In this document: in pieces, positions 1 through 7,826 of the stretch
Layout: each line of letters starts with the position of its first letter
Position numbering within the stretch: position 1 is the first letter of the stretch
DNA from: UBA6 sp963663855
GTDB lineage: Archaea > Thermoplasmatota > Thermoplasmata > Methanomassiliicoccales > Methanomassiliicoccaceae
Direction: 5' to 3'
DNA: 64,000 bases
Assembly (NCBI GenBank): GCA_963663855.1
Contig: OY760646.1
Span: forward strand, 2,294,001 to 2,358,000
The notes under the pieces: generated by a model
Database searches by the model: none
What the model was told of the DNA's origin: nothing
Seen by the model: the letters and a program-made list of their open reading frames with translations, nothing else
Program-made: the position numbers and the translations under genes

Positions 1-157
1 CCTCAACGAGTCGCTGGCGCTGAGAAGGGACATGCACATACGGAGCGCCACCGACCCCTCCAAGCTCGCTCACCAGATCAACGCCGTGTACCGGGAGGAG
101 ACGCCCGCCGTGCGGAGGATACTGGCCGAGATGAGGAAGGCCGCTCCAAGAGTATAA
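1..157 (+). CDS. C-terminal end of an unidentified protein (partial)
   Basis: Only the last 51 codons are inside the window, read in the frame that begins at base 2 and ends with TAA at 155-157. The visible part is charged and helical-looking (ends ILAEMRKAAPRV) with no recognisable motif. It lies about 80 bases before hdrC, but a TATA-like box in the gap suggests hdrC has its own promoter. I do not recognise the family; the frame is supported by the lack of stops and by codon usage with G/C in third positions. Confidence 0.5.
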   Translation, partial: LNESLALRRDMHIRSATDPSKLAHQINAVYREETPAVRRILAEMRKAAPRV

Positions 158-194
158 CCTTTTTAGGTGATAGAGGGGTCATTTTTTGTATATG

Positions 195-203
195 TTTATA
201 TAT
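195..203 (+). promoter_or_regulatory. TATA box upstream of hdrC
   Basis: TTTATATAT lies in an AT-rich gap between the previous stop codon and hdrC. Archaeal transcription normally starts about 25 bases after such a box, which would place the start near 225, only about ten bases before the hdrC ATG, so the leader would be very short. Confidence 0.55.
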
Positions 204-235
204 GGCCGAGCCATGGCGTTCACTAGGTGAATTTA

Positions 236-742
236 ATGGCAAAGCAACCGAACACTGATTTCGCCGAGGCCGTGCAGAAGGAGCACGGCGGCGAGACCCT
301 CATGCTGTGCTTCCAGTGCGGTACTTGCAGCGGCAGCTGCCCCTCCGGCAGGCTGACCTCCTTCAGGACCCGGAAGCTCATCCGCAAGGCCCAGCTGGGC
401 CTGGAGGAGGACGTCCTGAAGTCCCCTGACCTGTGGATGTGCACCACCTGCTACTCCTGCATGGAGCGCTGCCCCCGTGGCGTGGACATCGTGGACATCA
501 TCACCGTAATGCGCAACAAGGCCGTCAGCAAGGGCATCATGTCCGACGAGCACAAGAAGGTCGGACAGTACCTGCTGGCCAACGGTGCGACCATCCCCCT
601 GAACGCCAAGTACGAGGATATCCGCGAGAAGCTCGGCCTACCCCGCCGCCCGGTCAACACCCTGGGCGACAAGAAGGCCCTGGAGGACTTCCAGAAGGTG
701 CTGAAGGCCGTCGGTTTCGACAAGCTGATCGGAGGCGAGTAA
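236..742 (+). CDS. hdrC: CoB-CoM heterodisulfide reductase subunit C
   Basis: Small iron-sulfur subunit of soluble heterodisulfide reductase, which in methanogens reduces the CoM-S-S-CoB heterodisulfide and bifurcates electrons with MvhADG in the cytoplasm. From the ATG at 236 the protein has 168 residues and two classic [4Fe-4S] motifs: C25-C28-C31-C35 and C69-C72-C75-C79, each followed by Pro. I chose ATG 236 over the in-frame GTG at 227 because AGGTGA at 225-230 is a good ribosome binding site for it. hdrB follows after one base, so the two are co-translated. HdrA and Mvh are not in the window. Confidence 0.93.
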   Translation: MAKQPNTDFAEAVQKEHGGETLMLCFQCGTCSGSCPSGRLTSFRTRKLIRKAQLGLEEDVLKSPDLWMCTTCYSCMERCPRGVDIVDIITVMRNKAVSKGIMSDEHKKVGQYLLANGATIPLNAKYEDIREKLGLPRRPVNTLGDKKALEDFQKVLKAVGFDKLIGGE

Positions 743-743
743 G

Positions 744-1595
744 ATGTCCCATAAGTTCGCATTGTTCCTGGGCTGCGTGGCCCCCGCCCGGTATCCCGGC
801 ATAGAGTCCTCCACCCGCGCGGTGTGCAAGGAGCTGGGCATCGAGCTGGTAGAGCTGGAGGGCGCGGGCTGCTGCCCTGCCCCCGGTGTCATCAAGTCCT
901 TCGAGGAGGACGCCTGGCTGGCCATCGCCGCCCGGAACCTGGCCCTGGCCCAGAAGAAGGGCGCCGACATCCTGACCATCTGCAACGGATGCTACGGCTC
1001 GCTCTTCGAGGCTGCCCACATCCTGCACTCCGACCCCGAGAGGCTGCGCAACGTCAACAAGATCCTGCGCGAGGTCGGCCTGGAGTACAACGGTGAGACC
1101 AACGTGCACCACTTCGCCGAGATGGTCTACAAGGACATCGGCCTGGACACCGTCAAGTCCCACATCAAGAACCCCTTGGACCTCAAGGTCGCGGTCCACT
1201 ACGGCTGCCACTTCCTCAAGCCCAGCAACATCAAGCAGATCGACGATCCCGAGCGCCCCAAGGTGCTGGACGAGCTGGTGGAGGTCACCGGCGCCAAGTC
1301 CGTGGACTACAAGGACAAGCAGATGTGCTGCGGCGCGGGCGGCGGCGTCAGGTCCGGGAACCCGGCCCTGGCCACCAAGTTCACCGAGGAGAAGCTGAAG
1401 AACCTGAAGGCCGCGGGAGCCCAGTACATCATCGATGTGTGCCCCTTCTGCCACCTCCAGTTCGACAGGACCCAGAAGGAGCTTGGGACCTACTCCTTCC
1501 CGGTCATCCACCTGTCCCAGCTCTACGGGCTGGCCATGGGCGTTCCCAAGGATAAGCTGGGCCTGGACATCCAGGAGATCCCGGGCAACTTCTGA
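744..1595 (+). CDS. hdrB: CoB-CoM heterodisulfide reductase subunit B
   Basis: Catalytic subunit of soluble heterodisulfide reductase. The 283-residue protein has two CCG (cysteine-rich) domains: the first with C11, the C43-C44 pair (GAGCCPAPG) and a CNGC motif near residue 80; the second with HYGCH, CCGAGGG and CPFC. In the characterised enzyme these cysteines hold two non-cubane [4Fe-4S] clusters at which the disulfide is cleaved. Length and motif order match the family. It starts one base after hdrC and is followed by T-rich runs at about 1630-1647 that could terminate the transcript. Confidence 0.93.
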   Translation: MSHKFALFLGCVAPARYPGIESSTRAVCKELGIELVELEGAGCCPAPGVIKSFEEDAWLAIAARNLALAQKKGADILTICNGCYGSLFEAAHILHSDPERLRNVNKILREVGLEYNGETNVHHFAEMVYKDIGLDTVKSHIKNPLDLKVAVHYGCHFLKPSNIKQIDDPERPKVLDELVEVTGAKSVDYKDKQMCCGAGGGVRSGNPALATKFTEEKLKNLKAAGAQYIIDVCPFCHLQFDRTQKELGTYSFPVIHLSQLYGLAMGVPKDKLGLDIQEIPGNF

Positions 1596-1642
1596 GCGGG
1601 AAGACCGTACAAACCATTTCCAAAACATCTCTTTTTCACCTT

Positions 1643-1651
1643 TTTTATATA
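1643..1651 (+). promoter_or_regulatory. TATA-like box preceding a GC-rich non-coding block
   Basis: TTTTATATA sits just after hdrB, inside the T-rich stretch that also looks like the hdrCB terminator. It is correctly oriented to start a plus-strand transcript near 1675, at the left edge of the GC-rich block. Its dual reading as terminator or promoter cannot be settled from sequence. Confidence 0.3.
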
Positions 1652-1669
1652 TCACATCAGGTAGGTCCA

Positions 1670-2040
1670 CCTTCTGGACGCTCTCCTCAAAGAGTTCGTG
1701 CCCGGCATCGCCCGGCGACCTAGCACCTCCTTCCTGCGGACCGCGGGGCCGTCCGGAGCGTTCGAAAATCGTTCCCCGAGGAAGGGCCTGCACCGTCGCA
1801 CGACGGCAGCGAGCAGGTCCGTGGTCCGTCCCGTACTTGAGACATCTTCCAACGCCGCCTCCTGCCCGGGAGAAGGGCGTGCGAAGGGCAGGAAGCGCTT
1901 GCCCTCGATCGCACCTCTCCGCAGCGCCCGTGCACCCTCCCGCGGGCCCGGCGCTCCGGAAATTTCGGCGTTCTTTCGACTTCCGCACCCGGCGAGCGCC
2001 GATGAGCGAGGGTTTTTGATAATTTTCCGGTCCTGAGGTC
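1670..2040 (+). ncRNA. Candidate structured non-coding RNA (no family recognised)
   Basis: The 636 bases between hdrB and the H1-like gene hold no convincing reading frame: the open frames have no family resemblance and no ribosome binding sites. About 1670-2010 is strongly GC-rich between very AT-rich flanks. It contains self-complementary segments, for example CCGTCG/CGACGG near 1793-1806, CCTGCCC/GGGCAGG near 1860-1892 and CGGCG/CGCCG near 1990-2001. A TATA-like box precedes it and T-runs follow (about 2011-2046). I looked for archaeal RNase P and SRP RNA consensus segments on both strands and did not find them. It could equally be a decayed gene. Confidence 0.3.
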
Positions 2041-2231
2041 CTTTTTAATGTGCTTTTTCTATTTTATAGTATAATTAAATAATAATCTGGCTAGTGAAAA
2101 ATGAGCCAGACATTAATCTAGAAAATTAGAACGTTTTTTTTGATAATGACCAGTAAACGTTAACACGCTTAAATTCGAGGAACATAGAAAAGAACTTTAG
2201 TAAGAACTCCAATATCCCCTCTACGATATAA

Positions 2232-2579
2232 ATGCCAACCAAGAAAACCGAAACGAAGACTGCCAAGCCCGCCGCGAAGGGTAAGGTAAGCTCTGCTAGC
2301 GCGAAGAAGACCGTCGCCAAGTCTGCTGCCAAGAAGGCCGCGGCCCCCAAGAAGGCTCCCGTCAAGAAGGCGGCCGCCCCCAAGAAGGCCGAGACCAAGA
2401 CCGTAGCGAAGAAGGCCGCGGCCCCCAAGAAGGCTCCCGCCAAGAAGGTAGCTGCTGCGCCCAAGAAGGCCGCTGCCGCGCCTAAGAAGGCTGTTGCTGC
2501 CCCCAAGAAGGCCGAGGCTGCTGCGAAGCCTGCAGCGAAGGTGACGGAGAAGAAGCCGGCTGCAAAGGCCAAGAAGTAA
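2232..2579 (+). CDS. Lys/Ala/Pro-rich histone H1-like protein
   Basis: A 115-residue, extremely basic, low-complexity protein built from repeats of the type AAAPKKAP, AAPKKAE and AKKVAAAPKKA. It has no folded domain, no cysteine and almost no hydrophobic core, and looks like the C-terminal tail of eukaryotic histone H1 or bacterial H1-like proteins (Hc1, AlgP). That suggests nonspecific nucleic-acid binding, but this is inference from composition. The upstream 190 bases are very AT-rich and probably hold the promoter. A similar tail is fused to the Cys-cluster protein at 20235-20951. The gene stands alone between the GC-rich block and rps3ae. Confidence 0.7.
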   Translation: MPTKKTETKTAKPAAKGKVSSASAKKTVAKSAAKKAAAPKKAPVKKAAAPKKAETKTVAKKAAAPKKAPAKKVAAAPKKAAAAPKKAVAAPKKAEAAAKPAAKVTEKKPAAKAKK

Positions 2580-2681
2580 GTCCTGACCAGTGTCGGGGGC
2601 CCCGAACCCACGAAAAGGTCGTCGGTCATGAAGGGTGAACTCGATCCTATAGATTGTAAGCTGAGCCTCCCAAGGCAAAGG

Positions 2682-2692
2682 TTTTTATAAAA
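2682..2692 (+). promoter_or_regulatory. TATA box of rps3ae
   Basis: TTTTTATAAAA in the 197-base gap before rps3ae. A start about 25 bases downstream gives a leader of roughly 60 bases containing the GGAGG ribosome binding site at 2766-2770. Confidence 0.6.
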
Positions 2693-2776
2693 GTGGTCCC
2701 TTCGACCTTTATCCCGTTCACACGAGCATGACGGTCCATATCTATCGGACCGCTGCCCGATTCACGGAGGATTACC

Positions 2777-3553
2777 ATGGCGGTCAAGAAGGCAAAGACG
2801 GCAGCAAGGAAGGTCAAGGACAAGTGGAAGGCCAAGGAGTGGTACAAGCTCTACGCTCCCAGGATGTTCAACCAGGTGGAGCTCGGGGAGACCCCCAGCT
2901 CTGAGCCCTCGGCCCTTATGGGACGCAATGCCGAGGTCACCGTCCACGAGCTGACCGGCGACTTCTCCAAGATGCACATCAAGATCCGCTTCAACGTCAC
3001 CGACGTCCGCGGTCTGGAAGCCCACACCAGCTTTGTAGGGCACGACCTGACCAGCGACTACGTCCGCAGGCTCACCCGGAGGAAGCGGACCAAGACCGAC
3101 CACGTGGTCGACGTGCGCACCAAGGACGGGTTCCTGCTCCGGATCAAGCCCATGAGCATCACCGAGCAGAGGATCCAGGCCGCCCAGGAAACGGCCATCA
3201 GGAACATTATGACCAAGACCCTCACCGACCTGGGCACCAACATGACCGTCTCCGAGATGGTCAAGTCCATCATCACCGGTGACCTGTCCAAGGAGCTTTC
3301 CAGCGCCGCCAAGGTCATCATCCCCATAAAGAGGATCGAGGTGCGCAAGAGCGAGGTGCTGGAGGCCGGTTCCGCCGCGGCGGACGAGCCCAGCATCCAG
3401 GAGAGGTTCGGCCAGGAGGCCGCGGCCCAGGCTGCAGCGCAGGCCGAGGCCGTTCCCGAGGAGGCGCCCGCCGAGCCCGAGCCCGAGGAAGAGGAATCGG
3501 AGGAAGAGGCGGAAGAGGAAGAGGTCTCCGAGGAAAGCGAGGAAGAGAACTAA
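2777..3553 (+). CDS. rps3ae: 30S ribosomal protein S3Ae (eS1)
   Basis: Structural protein of the small ribosomal subunit, shared by archaea and eukaryotes and absent from bacteria. The 258-residue product shows the family pattern: basic N-terminus, the segment KEWYKLYAPRMFN, then the central part with RFNVTDVRG and the RRKRTKTDHVVDV stretch. Unusually, residues from about 205 onward form a long Glu/Ala/Pro acidic tail (runs such as EEEESEEEAEEEE), longer than in most archaeal homologues and likely disordered. ATG 2777 follows an ACGGAGGATT ribosome binding site. An intron-containing tRNA-Met starts 12 bases after the stop and is probably on the same transcript. Confidence 0.95.
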   Translation: MAVKKAKTAARKVKDKWKAKEWYKLYAPRMFNQVELGETPSSEPSALMGRNAEVTVHELTGDFSKMHIKIRFNVTDVRGLEAHTSFVGHDLTSDYVRRLTRRKRTKTDHVVDVRTKDGFLLRIKPMSITEQRIQAAQETAIRNIMTKTLTDLGTNMTVSEMVKSIITGDLSKELSSAAKVIIPIKRIEVRKSEVLEAGSAAADEPSIQERFGQEAAAQAAAQAEAVPEEAPAEPEPEEEESEEEAEEEEVSEESEEEN

Positions 3554-3564
3554 CACTGAACAAT

Positions 3565-3667
3565 GCCGGGGTGGCTCAGCCTGGTGGAGCGACGGACTCA
3601 TATGGTCCTGACCTAGGCCAGGGTCGGAGAGATCCGTAGGTCATGGGTTCAAAGCCCATCCCCGGCA
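3565..3667 (+). tRNA. tRNA-Met (CAT), elongator, with 29-nt intron
   Basis: Cloverleaf: acceptor GCCGGGG/CCCCGGC, D-stem GCTC/GAGC, anticodon stem ACGGA (3592-3596)/TCCGT (3633-3637), T-arm ATGGG-TTCAAAG-CCCAT, discriminator A at 3667, no encoded CCA. The anticodon CAT is at 3599-3601. An intron of 29 nt (3603-3631) lies at the canonical position 37/38, as is usual for archaeal elongator tRNA-Met. The T-run at 3704-3710 is a likely terminator. Confidence 0.93.
3603..3631 (+). other. tRNA-Met intron (canonical 37/38)
   Basis: 29-nt insert between position 37 (A3602) and position 38 (A3632). Removing it leaves the loop CTCATAA closed by ACGGA/TCCGT. Position and length fit removal by the archaeal splicing endonuclease. 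Confidence 0.85.
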
Positions 3668-3700
3668 CTAACTTTCATCTGGGCCCTGGCCCCATCTTCT

Positions 3701-3711
3701 CTGTTTTTTTA
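3701..3711 (+). terminator. T-run terminator after tRNA-Met
   Basis: CTG followed by seven Ts and an A, 34 bases after tRNA-Met and before the promoter region of the ArsA gene; archaeal termination commonly uses such T-tracts. Confidence 0.5.
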
Positions 3712-3776
3712 TCATCACTGGACGCGTCCGTATCTTTCAAGTAGGTTGGTTGCCGTAGGCAAGTATCGGTGAAGGG

Positions 3777-4964
3777 TTGAGAATTCTTATCTACACTGGA
3801 AAGGGGGGAGTGGGCAAGACCTCGGTCGCCGCCGCCACCGCCCTGAAGGCCGCCCGCATGGGGTACAGGACGGTCCTGATGTCCACCGATGCGGCGCACT
3901 CCGTGTCCGATTCCCTGGAGGTGCCGCTCTCGGGGCAGATCACCACGGTGGAGAAGAACCTCGATGCCATTGAGATCGATATGCTCTACGAGCTCGAGAA
4001 CCGGTGGAAGGAGATACAGCAGTACATCTCCAACTTCCTCATGTCGCAGGGCATGGACGGCGTGACGTCGAAGGAGATGGCCGTGCTGCCGGGCATGGAG
4101 CTGATGTCCGCCCTGTTCTATGTGGAGGACTTCACCAAGCGCAACGCCTACGACGTCATCGTCATGGACACCGCCCCCACCGGCGAGACGCTGAGGCTGC
4201 TGAGCTTCCCCGAGGTCTCAGAGTGGTACACCGACCGCCTCTACGGCATGTTCAAGAACATGATGAGGATCGCCCGCCTCACGGTGGGCAAGGTGATGAA
4301 CACCCCCCTCCCCTCCGAGGAGCTGCTGGAGGACCTGGCCAACATGGGCGACCGCATGAAGGACGTCCAGAAGATACTGCAGGACCCCGAGATAACGTCC
4401 ATCCGCCTGGTGGTCAACCCCGAGAAGATGGTCATCAACGAGACCAAGCGGGCCTTCACCTACATGTGCCTGTACAACCTGACCGTGGAGGCCCTTATCG
4501 TGAACCGCATCATCCCCGCGGACGCGGGCGACTTCTTCAAGGACAAGCTGGAGGAGCAGGAGCACTACATGAAGGTGATCAACGAGGCCTTCAACCCCCT
4601 CACCATCCTCAAGTCCTTCCAGCTGCCCAGCGAGCTGGTGGGGATCAGGTCCCTGGAGACCCTGGGGGAGATGGTGTTCGATGGTCTGGACCCTACCACG
4701 CACTTCTCGCGCGAGAAGCCCATGGAGATATACTCCGAGGACGGCATGGACGTTATATCCCTGAACCTTCCATTCACAATGAGGGAGGGGGTGAACCTCT
4801 ACAAGGCGGGAGACAGCCTGCTGGTGGAGGTGGGGCACTACCGGCGCTCCATCGCGCTCCCCACCACCTTCGCCAAGCACGAGCCTAAGCGGGCGGAGTT
4901 CAAGGACGGCAGGCTGCTGATAATGTTCCAGGGTGATGATAATGGGAGAAGAGGAAAACGTTGA
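3777..4964 (+). CDS. ArsA/Get3 family ATPase with HSP20-like C-terminal domain
   Basis: Dimeric deviant-Walker P-loop ATPase. Eukaryotic Get3 delivers tail-anchored membrane proteins and bacterial ArsA powers arsenite export; archaeal members are closer to Get3. Start is TTG 3777, which puts the P-loop GKGGVGKT at residues 9-16. Switch I is the DAAHSVSD segment and switch II is DTAPTGETLRLL. Residues after about 320 (from LPFTMREGVNLY on) form the small beta-rich HSP20-like domain found at the end of many prokaryotic ArsA proteins. The 395-residue length fits. No ars operon genes are nearby. The next gene overlaps its 3' end. Confidence 0.85.
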   Translation: MRILIYTGKGGVGKTSVAAATALKAARMGYRTVLMSTDAAHSVSDSLEVPLSGQITTVEKNLDAIEIDMLYELENRWKEIQQYISNFLMSQGMDGVTSKEMAVLPGMELMSALFYVEDFTKRNAYDVIVMDTAPTGETLRLLSFPEVSEWYTDRLYGMFKNMMRIARLTVGKVMNTPLPSEELLEDLANMGDRMKDVQKILQDPEITSIRLVVNPEKMVINETKRAFTYMCLYNLTVEALIVNRIIPADAGDFFKDKLEEQEHYMKVINEAFNPLTILKSFQLPSELVGIRSLETLGEMVFDGLDPTTHFSREKPMEIYSEDGMDVISLNLPFTMREGVNLYKAGDSLLVEVGHYRRSIALPTTFAKHEPKRAEFKDGRLLIMFQGDDNGRRGKR

Positions 4965-5271
4965 GGAAGGCATGGACGGCGGACGGGTCCAGCGCATGAG
5001 GGTGGAGGCGGAGAAGATATCGGAGGCGGTCCTGCCCCGGGCCGCCCGGGAGCACCTGCTGAGGGCCGGCACGGAGATGCTGCTGGCCTTCGACTCCATG
5101 GTCCCCCGCGAGCGCATACCGGACGACGTGCGGCAGCACTACGTCAACGCCAAGCGGGAGACGCTCATGATCTGGAAGTGCCTCCTGGACGCGCAGCTGA
5201 ACCTCATCCGGGAGATGGAGAGGAAGCCCGAGGCGCAGGAGCCGGGCCTGAAGAAGATCGAGCTGGACTGA
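4942..5271 (+). CDS. Conserved hypothetical protein downstream of ArsA/Get3
   Basis: About 109 residues, mostly alpha-helical and charged, with a central segment LPRAAREHLLRAGTEMLLAFDSMVPRE and a terminal run MERKPEAQEPGLKKIELD. I do not recognise a domain. It overlaps the ArsA/Get3 gene by 23 bases, which implies translational coupling and perhaps a shared role. In-frame GTG 4933 and ATG 4936 lie just upstream; ATG 4942 is preferred because GGGTGAT precedes it. The next gene is convergent and touches its stop codon. Confidence 0.7.
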   Translation: MGEEENVEEGMDGGRVQRMRVEAEKISEAVLPRAAREHLLRAGTEMLLAFDSMVPRERIPDDVRQHYVNAKRETLMIWKCLLDAQLNLIREMERKPEAQEPGLKKIELD

Positions 5272-5850
5272 TCACTCCGCCCGCTCCGCCCCATGGAGCT
5301 GGCGGCAGTCCTGGCACAGCAGCGATGGTCCGACATCGCGGCGCAGGTCGTAGGAGTAGGCCTCGCACCTCTCGCAGTATCCGATGTACGCGCCCCGCCC
5401 CCGGCGGTCCATCAGCGGCGCGTTGATGTTCTCCCACTCCCTCGTTATCTCGATGAGAGAGGGGGACAGGCGGGTGATGTCGTTCTCGGTGATCACCCCT
5501 ACCAGCTCCCCGTCCAGGACCACCGGGAGGCGGCGGAGGCGCAGCCGGGCCATCTTCCTCCCCGCGTCGGCCACGCTGTCCCGTGGGCCGATGGTGACCA
5601 GCGGTGCGCTCATGATCTCCCGGGCGGTGACCACCGTCGGAAGCTTGTCCTCGGCCACCACCTTCTCCACCAGGTCCTTCTCTGTCACGATGCCCATGGG
5701 GTGGCCGTCCATGGTGATGATGATGCATCCCACCTTCCACGAGCGCATGAGGGAGCCGATCTCCTTCACGCTCAGGTCCGGGCATCCGGTGATGGGGACC
5801 TTGGTCATGACCTCCTCCACGTAGATATCCCGTGCCCGCTCCTCTTTCAT
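5272..5850 (-). CDS. CBS-domain pair protein with C-terminal zinc ribbon
   Basis: 192 residues. Two CBS domains: residues ~8-65 (VEEVMTKVPITGCPD ... IVTEKDLVEKVV) and ~75-135 (AREIMSAPLVTIGPRD ... VGVITENDITRLSP), which usually fold together as a Bateman module binding adenosine nucleotides. A C-terminal CxxC...CxxC ribbon (YCERC ... LCQDC) follows, a common archaeal combination of unknown output. The reading frame stays open far upstream, but the start at 5850 (MKEERARD) is where homology begins and non-coding sequence precedes it. Convergent with the upstream gene, with no spacer. Confidence 0.8.
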   Translation of the reverse strand: MKEERARDIYVEEVMTKVPITGCPDLSVKEIGSLMRSWKVGCIIITMDGHPMGIVTEKDLVEKVVAEDKLPTVVTAREIMSAPLVTIGPRDSVADAGRKMARLRLRRLPVVLDGELVGVITENDITRLSPSLIEITREWENINAPLMDRRGRGAYIGYCERCEAYSYDLRRDVGPSLLCQDCRQLHGAERAE

Positions 5851-5967
5851 GAGAAAATATAGGGTGGGGGCGGTAGAAATACTTGGTCTTGGGTCCCCTC
5901 GACTTTTCCGTAGCTCCGCGCAGAAGCGATAAGTCCATCTATGGGTTGAGCACGTCATTGTGCGAGG

Positions 5968-6582
5968 ATGGATGTGAACGACGGCGAGGGCGAGCTGGCG
6001 GTGAGGATCGCGAGGCAGGCGGTGGATACCGAGGTGAAGGGCGAGGCCGAGGGCCGGGTGGACGCCCCGGGGAGCTTCCGGGAGAAGCGCGGGGCGTTCG
6101 TCACCCTGAACACCTACCCCGACCTGTCGCTGCGGGGCTGCATCGGCTTCCCGGAGCCCACCTACTCGCTGGCCAGCGCGCTGGTCCAGGCGGCCCACCA
6201 TGCCTGCCACGACCCCCGCTTCGATGACCTGCGGGAGGACGAGCTGGACCACATCGTGGTGGAGGTCTCCGTGCTCACGCCGCCGGAGGAGGTCCAGGTG
6301 AACGACCGCCAGGAGCTGCTGCGGCAGATCGTCATCGGCCGGGACGGGCTGATCATGGAGCACGGGCCGTACCGTGGGCTCCTCCTGCCGCAGGTGCCGG
6401 TGGAGTGGAACTGGACGGTGGAGGAGTTCTTAGCCCACACCTGCCTCAAGGCCGGCATCCCCCCCGACATGTGGAGGGACGAGCGGACCACGGTCTATAA
6501 GTTCGAGGGCGAGATATTCCATGAGCTGACCCCCCGGGGTCAGGTGAAGAGGAAGGATATCGCTCATGGATCTGGTCATTGA
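5968..6582 (+). CDS. AMMECR1 domain protein
   Basis: 204 residues of the AMMECR1 family, widespread in archaea and eukaryotes, of unknown biochemical role and sometimes adjacent to radical-SAM or MEMO-like genes. The signature LRGCIGF is at about residues 55-61, followed by the family motifs DPRFDDLR..ELDHIVVEVSVLTPPE, DGLIME and LLLPQVPVE. The product is cytoplasmic. The stop codon overlaps the start of pyrC by 17 bases, so the two are probably translated from one message. Confidence 0.88.
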   Translation: MDVNDGEGELAVRIARQAVDTEVKGEAEGRVDAPGSFREKRGAFVTLNTYPDLSLRGCIGFPEPTYSLASALVQAAHHACHDPRFDDLREDELDHIVVEVSVLTPPEEVQVNDRQELLRQIVIGRDGLIMEHGPYRGLLLPQVPVEWNWTVEEFLAHTCLKAGIPPDMWRDERTTVYKFEGEIFHELTPRGQVKRKDIAHGSGH

Positions 6583-7819
6583 GGGCCGCGCCTTCGTCAA
6601 GGGCCGCCTGTCCAACTGGTGCATCGGCATAGAGAACGGCACGATCAAGGAGGTGGCCAAGAGCCTCCGCGGCGGGGAGCACATCGACTACGGCAACATG
6701 CTGGTGCTGCCCGCGGCCATCGACCCGCACGTTCACTTTCGGGACCCCGGGCTCACCACCAAGGAGGACTTCTCCACCGGGACGCTGGCCGCCGCCTTCG
6801 GGGGTGTGGGGTGCGTGCTGGACATGCCCAACACGATCCCTCCGGCCACCGGCCTGCGCGAGCTGATGGAGAAGAAGCAGGCTATCGCCGGCAAGGCGTG
6901 GGTCGACTTTGGGCTGTTCGCCGGGTGCGTGCCCGGCGGCAGGCTGGAGGAGATGGCCACCCACGCCGTGGGGTACAAGATGTTCATGGGCTCCTCCACC
7001 GGGAAGCTGCTGGTGACGGGGGACGCGGAGCGGAGGCGCATCGGCGCCGCGGTCAAGGCCACGGGAAAAGTGCTGAGCGTTCACGCCGAGGACGAGGCCC
7101 TGATCACCAAGGTGCCGGAGGGCGACGTGCGGGACCACCTGAAGAACCGACCGTACCAGGCGGAGGTGGCCGCCATCACCAAGCTCTACGACCTGGGCTG
7201 CCGGACCAACGTCTGCCACCTGTCCTCGGCCGCCGGGCTGGACGCCGCGCTGGGCCATGGGCTCAGCACCGAGGTCACCGCCCACCATCTGTTCCTGGAC
7301 CGTGACACCGACCGGGGGGCGTTCGCCAAGGTCAACCCCCCGCTGCGCACCCGGGAGGACCGCTTCGCCCTGATGAAAGCCTTCCTGGACGGCCGCATCG
7401 ACATGCTCGCTTCCGACCATGCACCGCACACCATCGAGGACAAGTCGCAGGAGTTCGACGTGGCGCCGTCCGGCATGCCCGGGGTCGAGACCCAGGTGCC
7501 GCTGATGCTGGCCCTGGTGAAGAAAGGGTCACTGCCGCTGGAGGTGCTGGTCAAGGCCATGGCCCAGCGGCCGGCCGAGGTGTTCTCGCTGAACAAGGGG
7601 AAGCTGGAGGCGGGGCGGGACGCCGATCTGATGATCGTGGACCCCCGCGCCCTGGGGGCCATAAAGGTTAATAACCTCCACAGTAAGTGCGGCTGGTCCC
7701 TCTACGAGGGCTATGACGCCATGTTCCCCCACGCCACCTACGTGCGCGGCCACCGGGTGGTGGAGGACGGCGCCGTGGTCGGGGAGAGGGAAGGACGGGA
7801 CGTGGTTGCTGGACCTTGA
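6566..7819 (+). CDS. pyrC: Dihydroorotase
   Basis: Zinc amidohydrolase that interconverts N-carbamoyl-aspartate and dihydroorotate in pyrimidine synthesis. 417 residues. Metal and substrate motifs are present: HVH at residues 55-57 in DPHVHFRDPG, the carbamylated-lysine segment around KMFMGSSTG, the HAED histidine, VCHLSS, and the catalytic Asp in SDHAPHT. It matches class I dihydroorotases in length. Overlaps the AMMECR1 gene; the YkgJ-type gene starts 7 bases after its stop, which points to a three-gene operon. No other pyr genes are nearby. Confidence 0.93.
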   Translation: MDLVIEGRAFVKGRLSNWCIGIENGTIKEVAKSLRGGEHIDYGNMLVLPAAIDPHVHFRDPGLTTKEDFSTGTLAAAFGGVGCVLDMPNTIPPATGLRELMEKKQAIAGKAWVDFGLFAGCVPGGRLEEMATHAVGYKMFMGSSTGKLLVTGDAERRRIGAAVKATGKVLSVHAEDEALITKVPEGDVRDHLKNRPYQAEVAAITKLYDLGCRTNVCHLSSAAGLDAALGHGLSTEVTAHHLFLDRDTDRGAFAKVNPPLRTREDRFALMKAFLDGRIDMLASDHAPHTIEDKSQEFDVAPSGMPGVETQVPLMLALVKKGSLPLEVLVKAMAQRPAEVFSLNKGKLEAGRDADLMIVDPRALGAIKVNNLHSKCGWSLYEGYDAMFPHATYVRGHRVVEDGAVVGEREGRDVVAGP

Positions 7820-7826
7820 AGTGGAC

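Noticed and set aside
654..1988. 444-codon minus-strand frame
   Set aside because: Antisense of hdrC-hdrB and then the GC-rich non-coding block; composition is that of a mirror frame.
1670..2040. RNase P RNA or SRP RNA
   Set aside because: Expected consensus segments (e.g. GAGGAAAGTC, ACAGAA..GGCTTA, or the SRP helix 8 motif) were not found on either strand.
2126..2678. Two hydrophobic minus-strand frames
   Set aside because: They are the reverse complement of the Lys/Ala-rich repeat gene, which gives Phe/Leu/Ala repeats.
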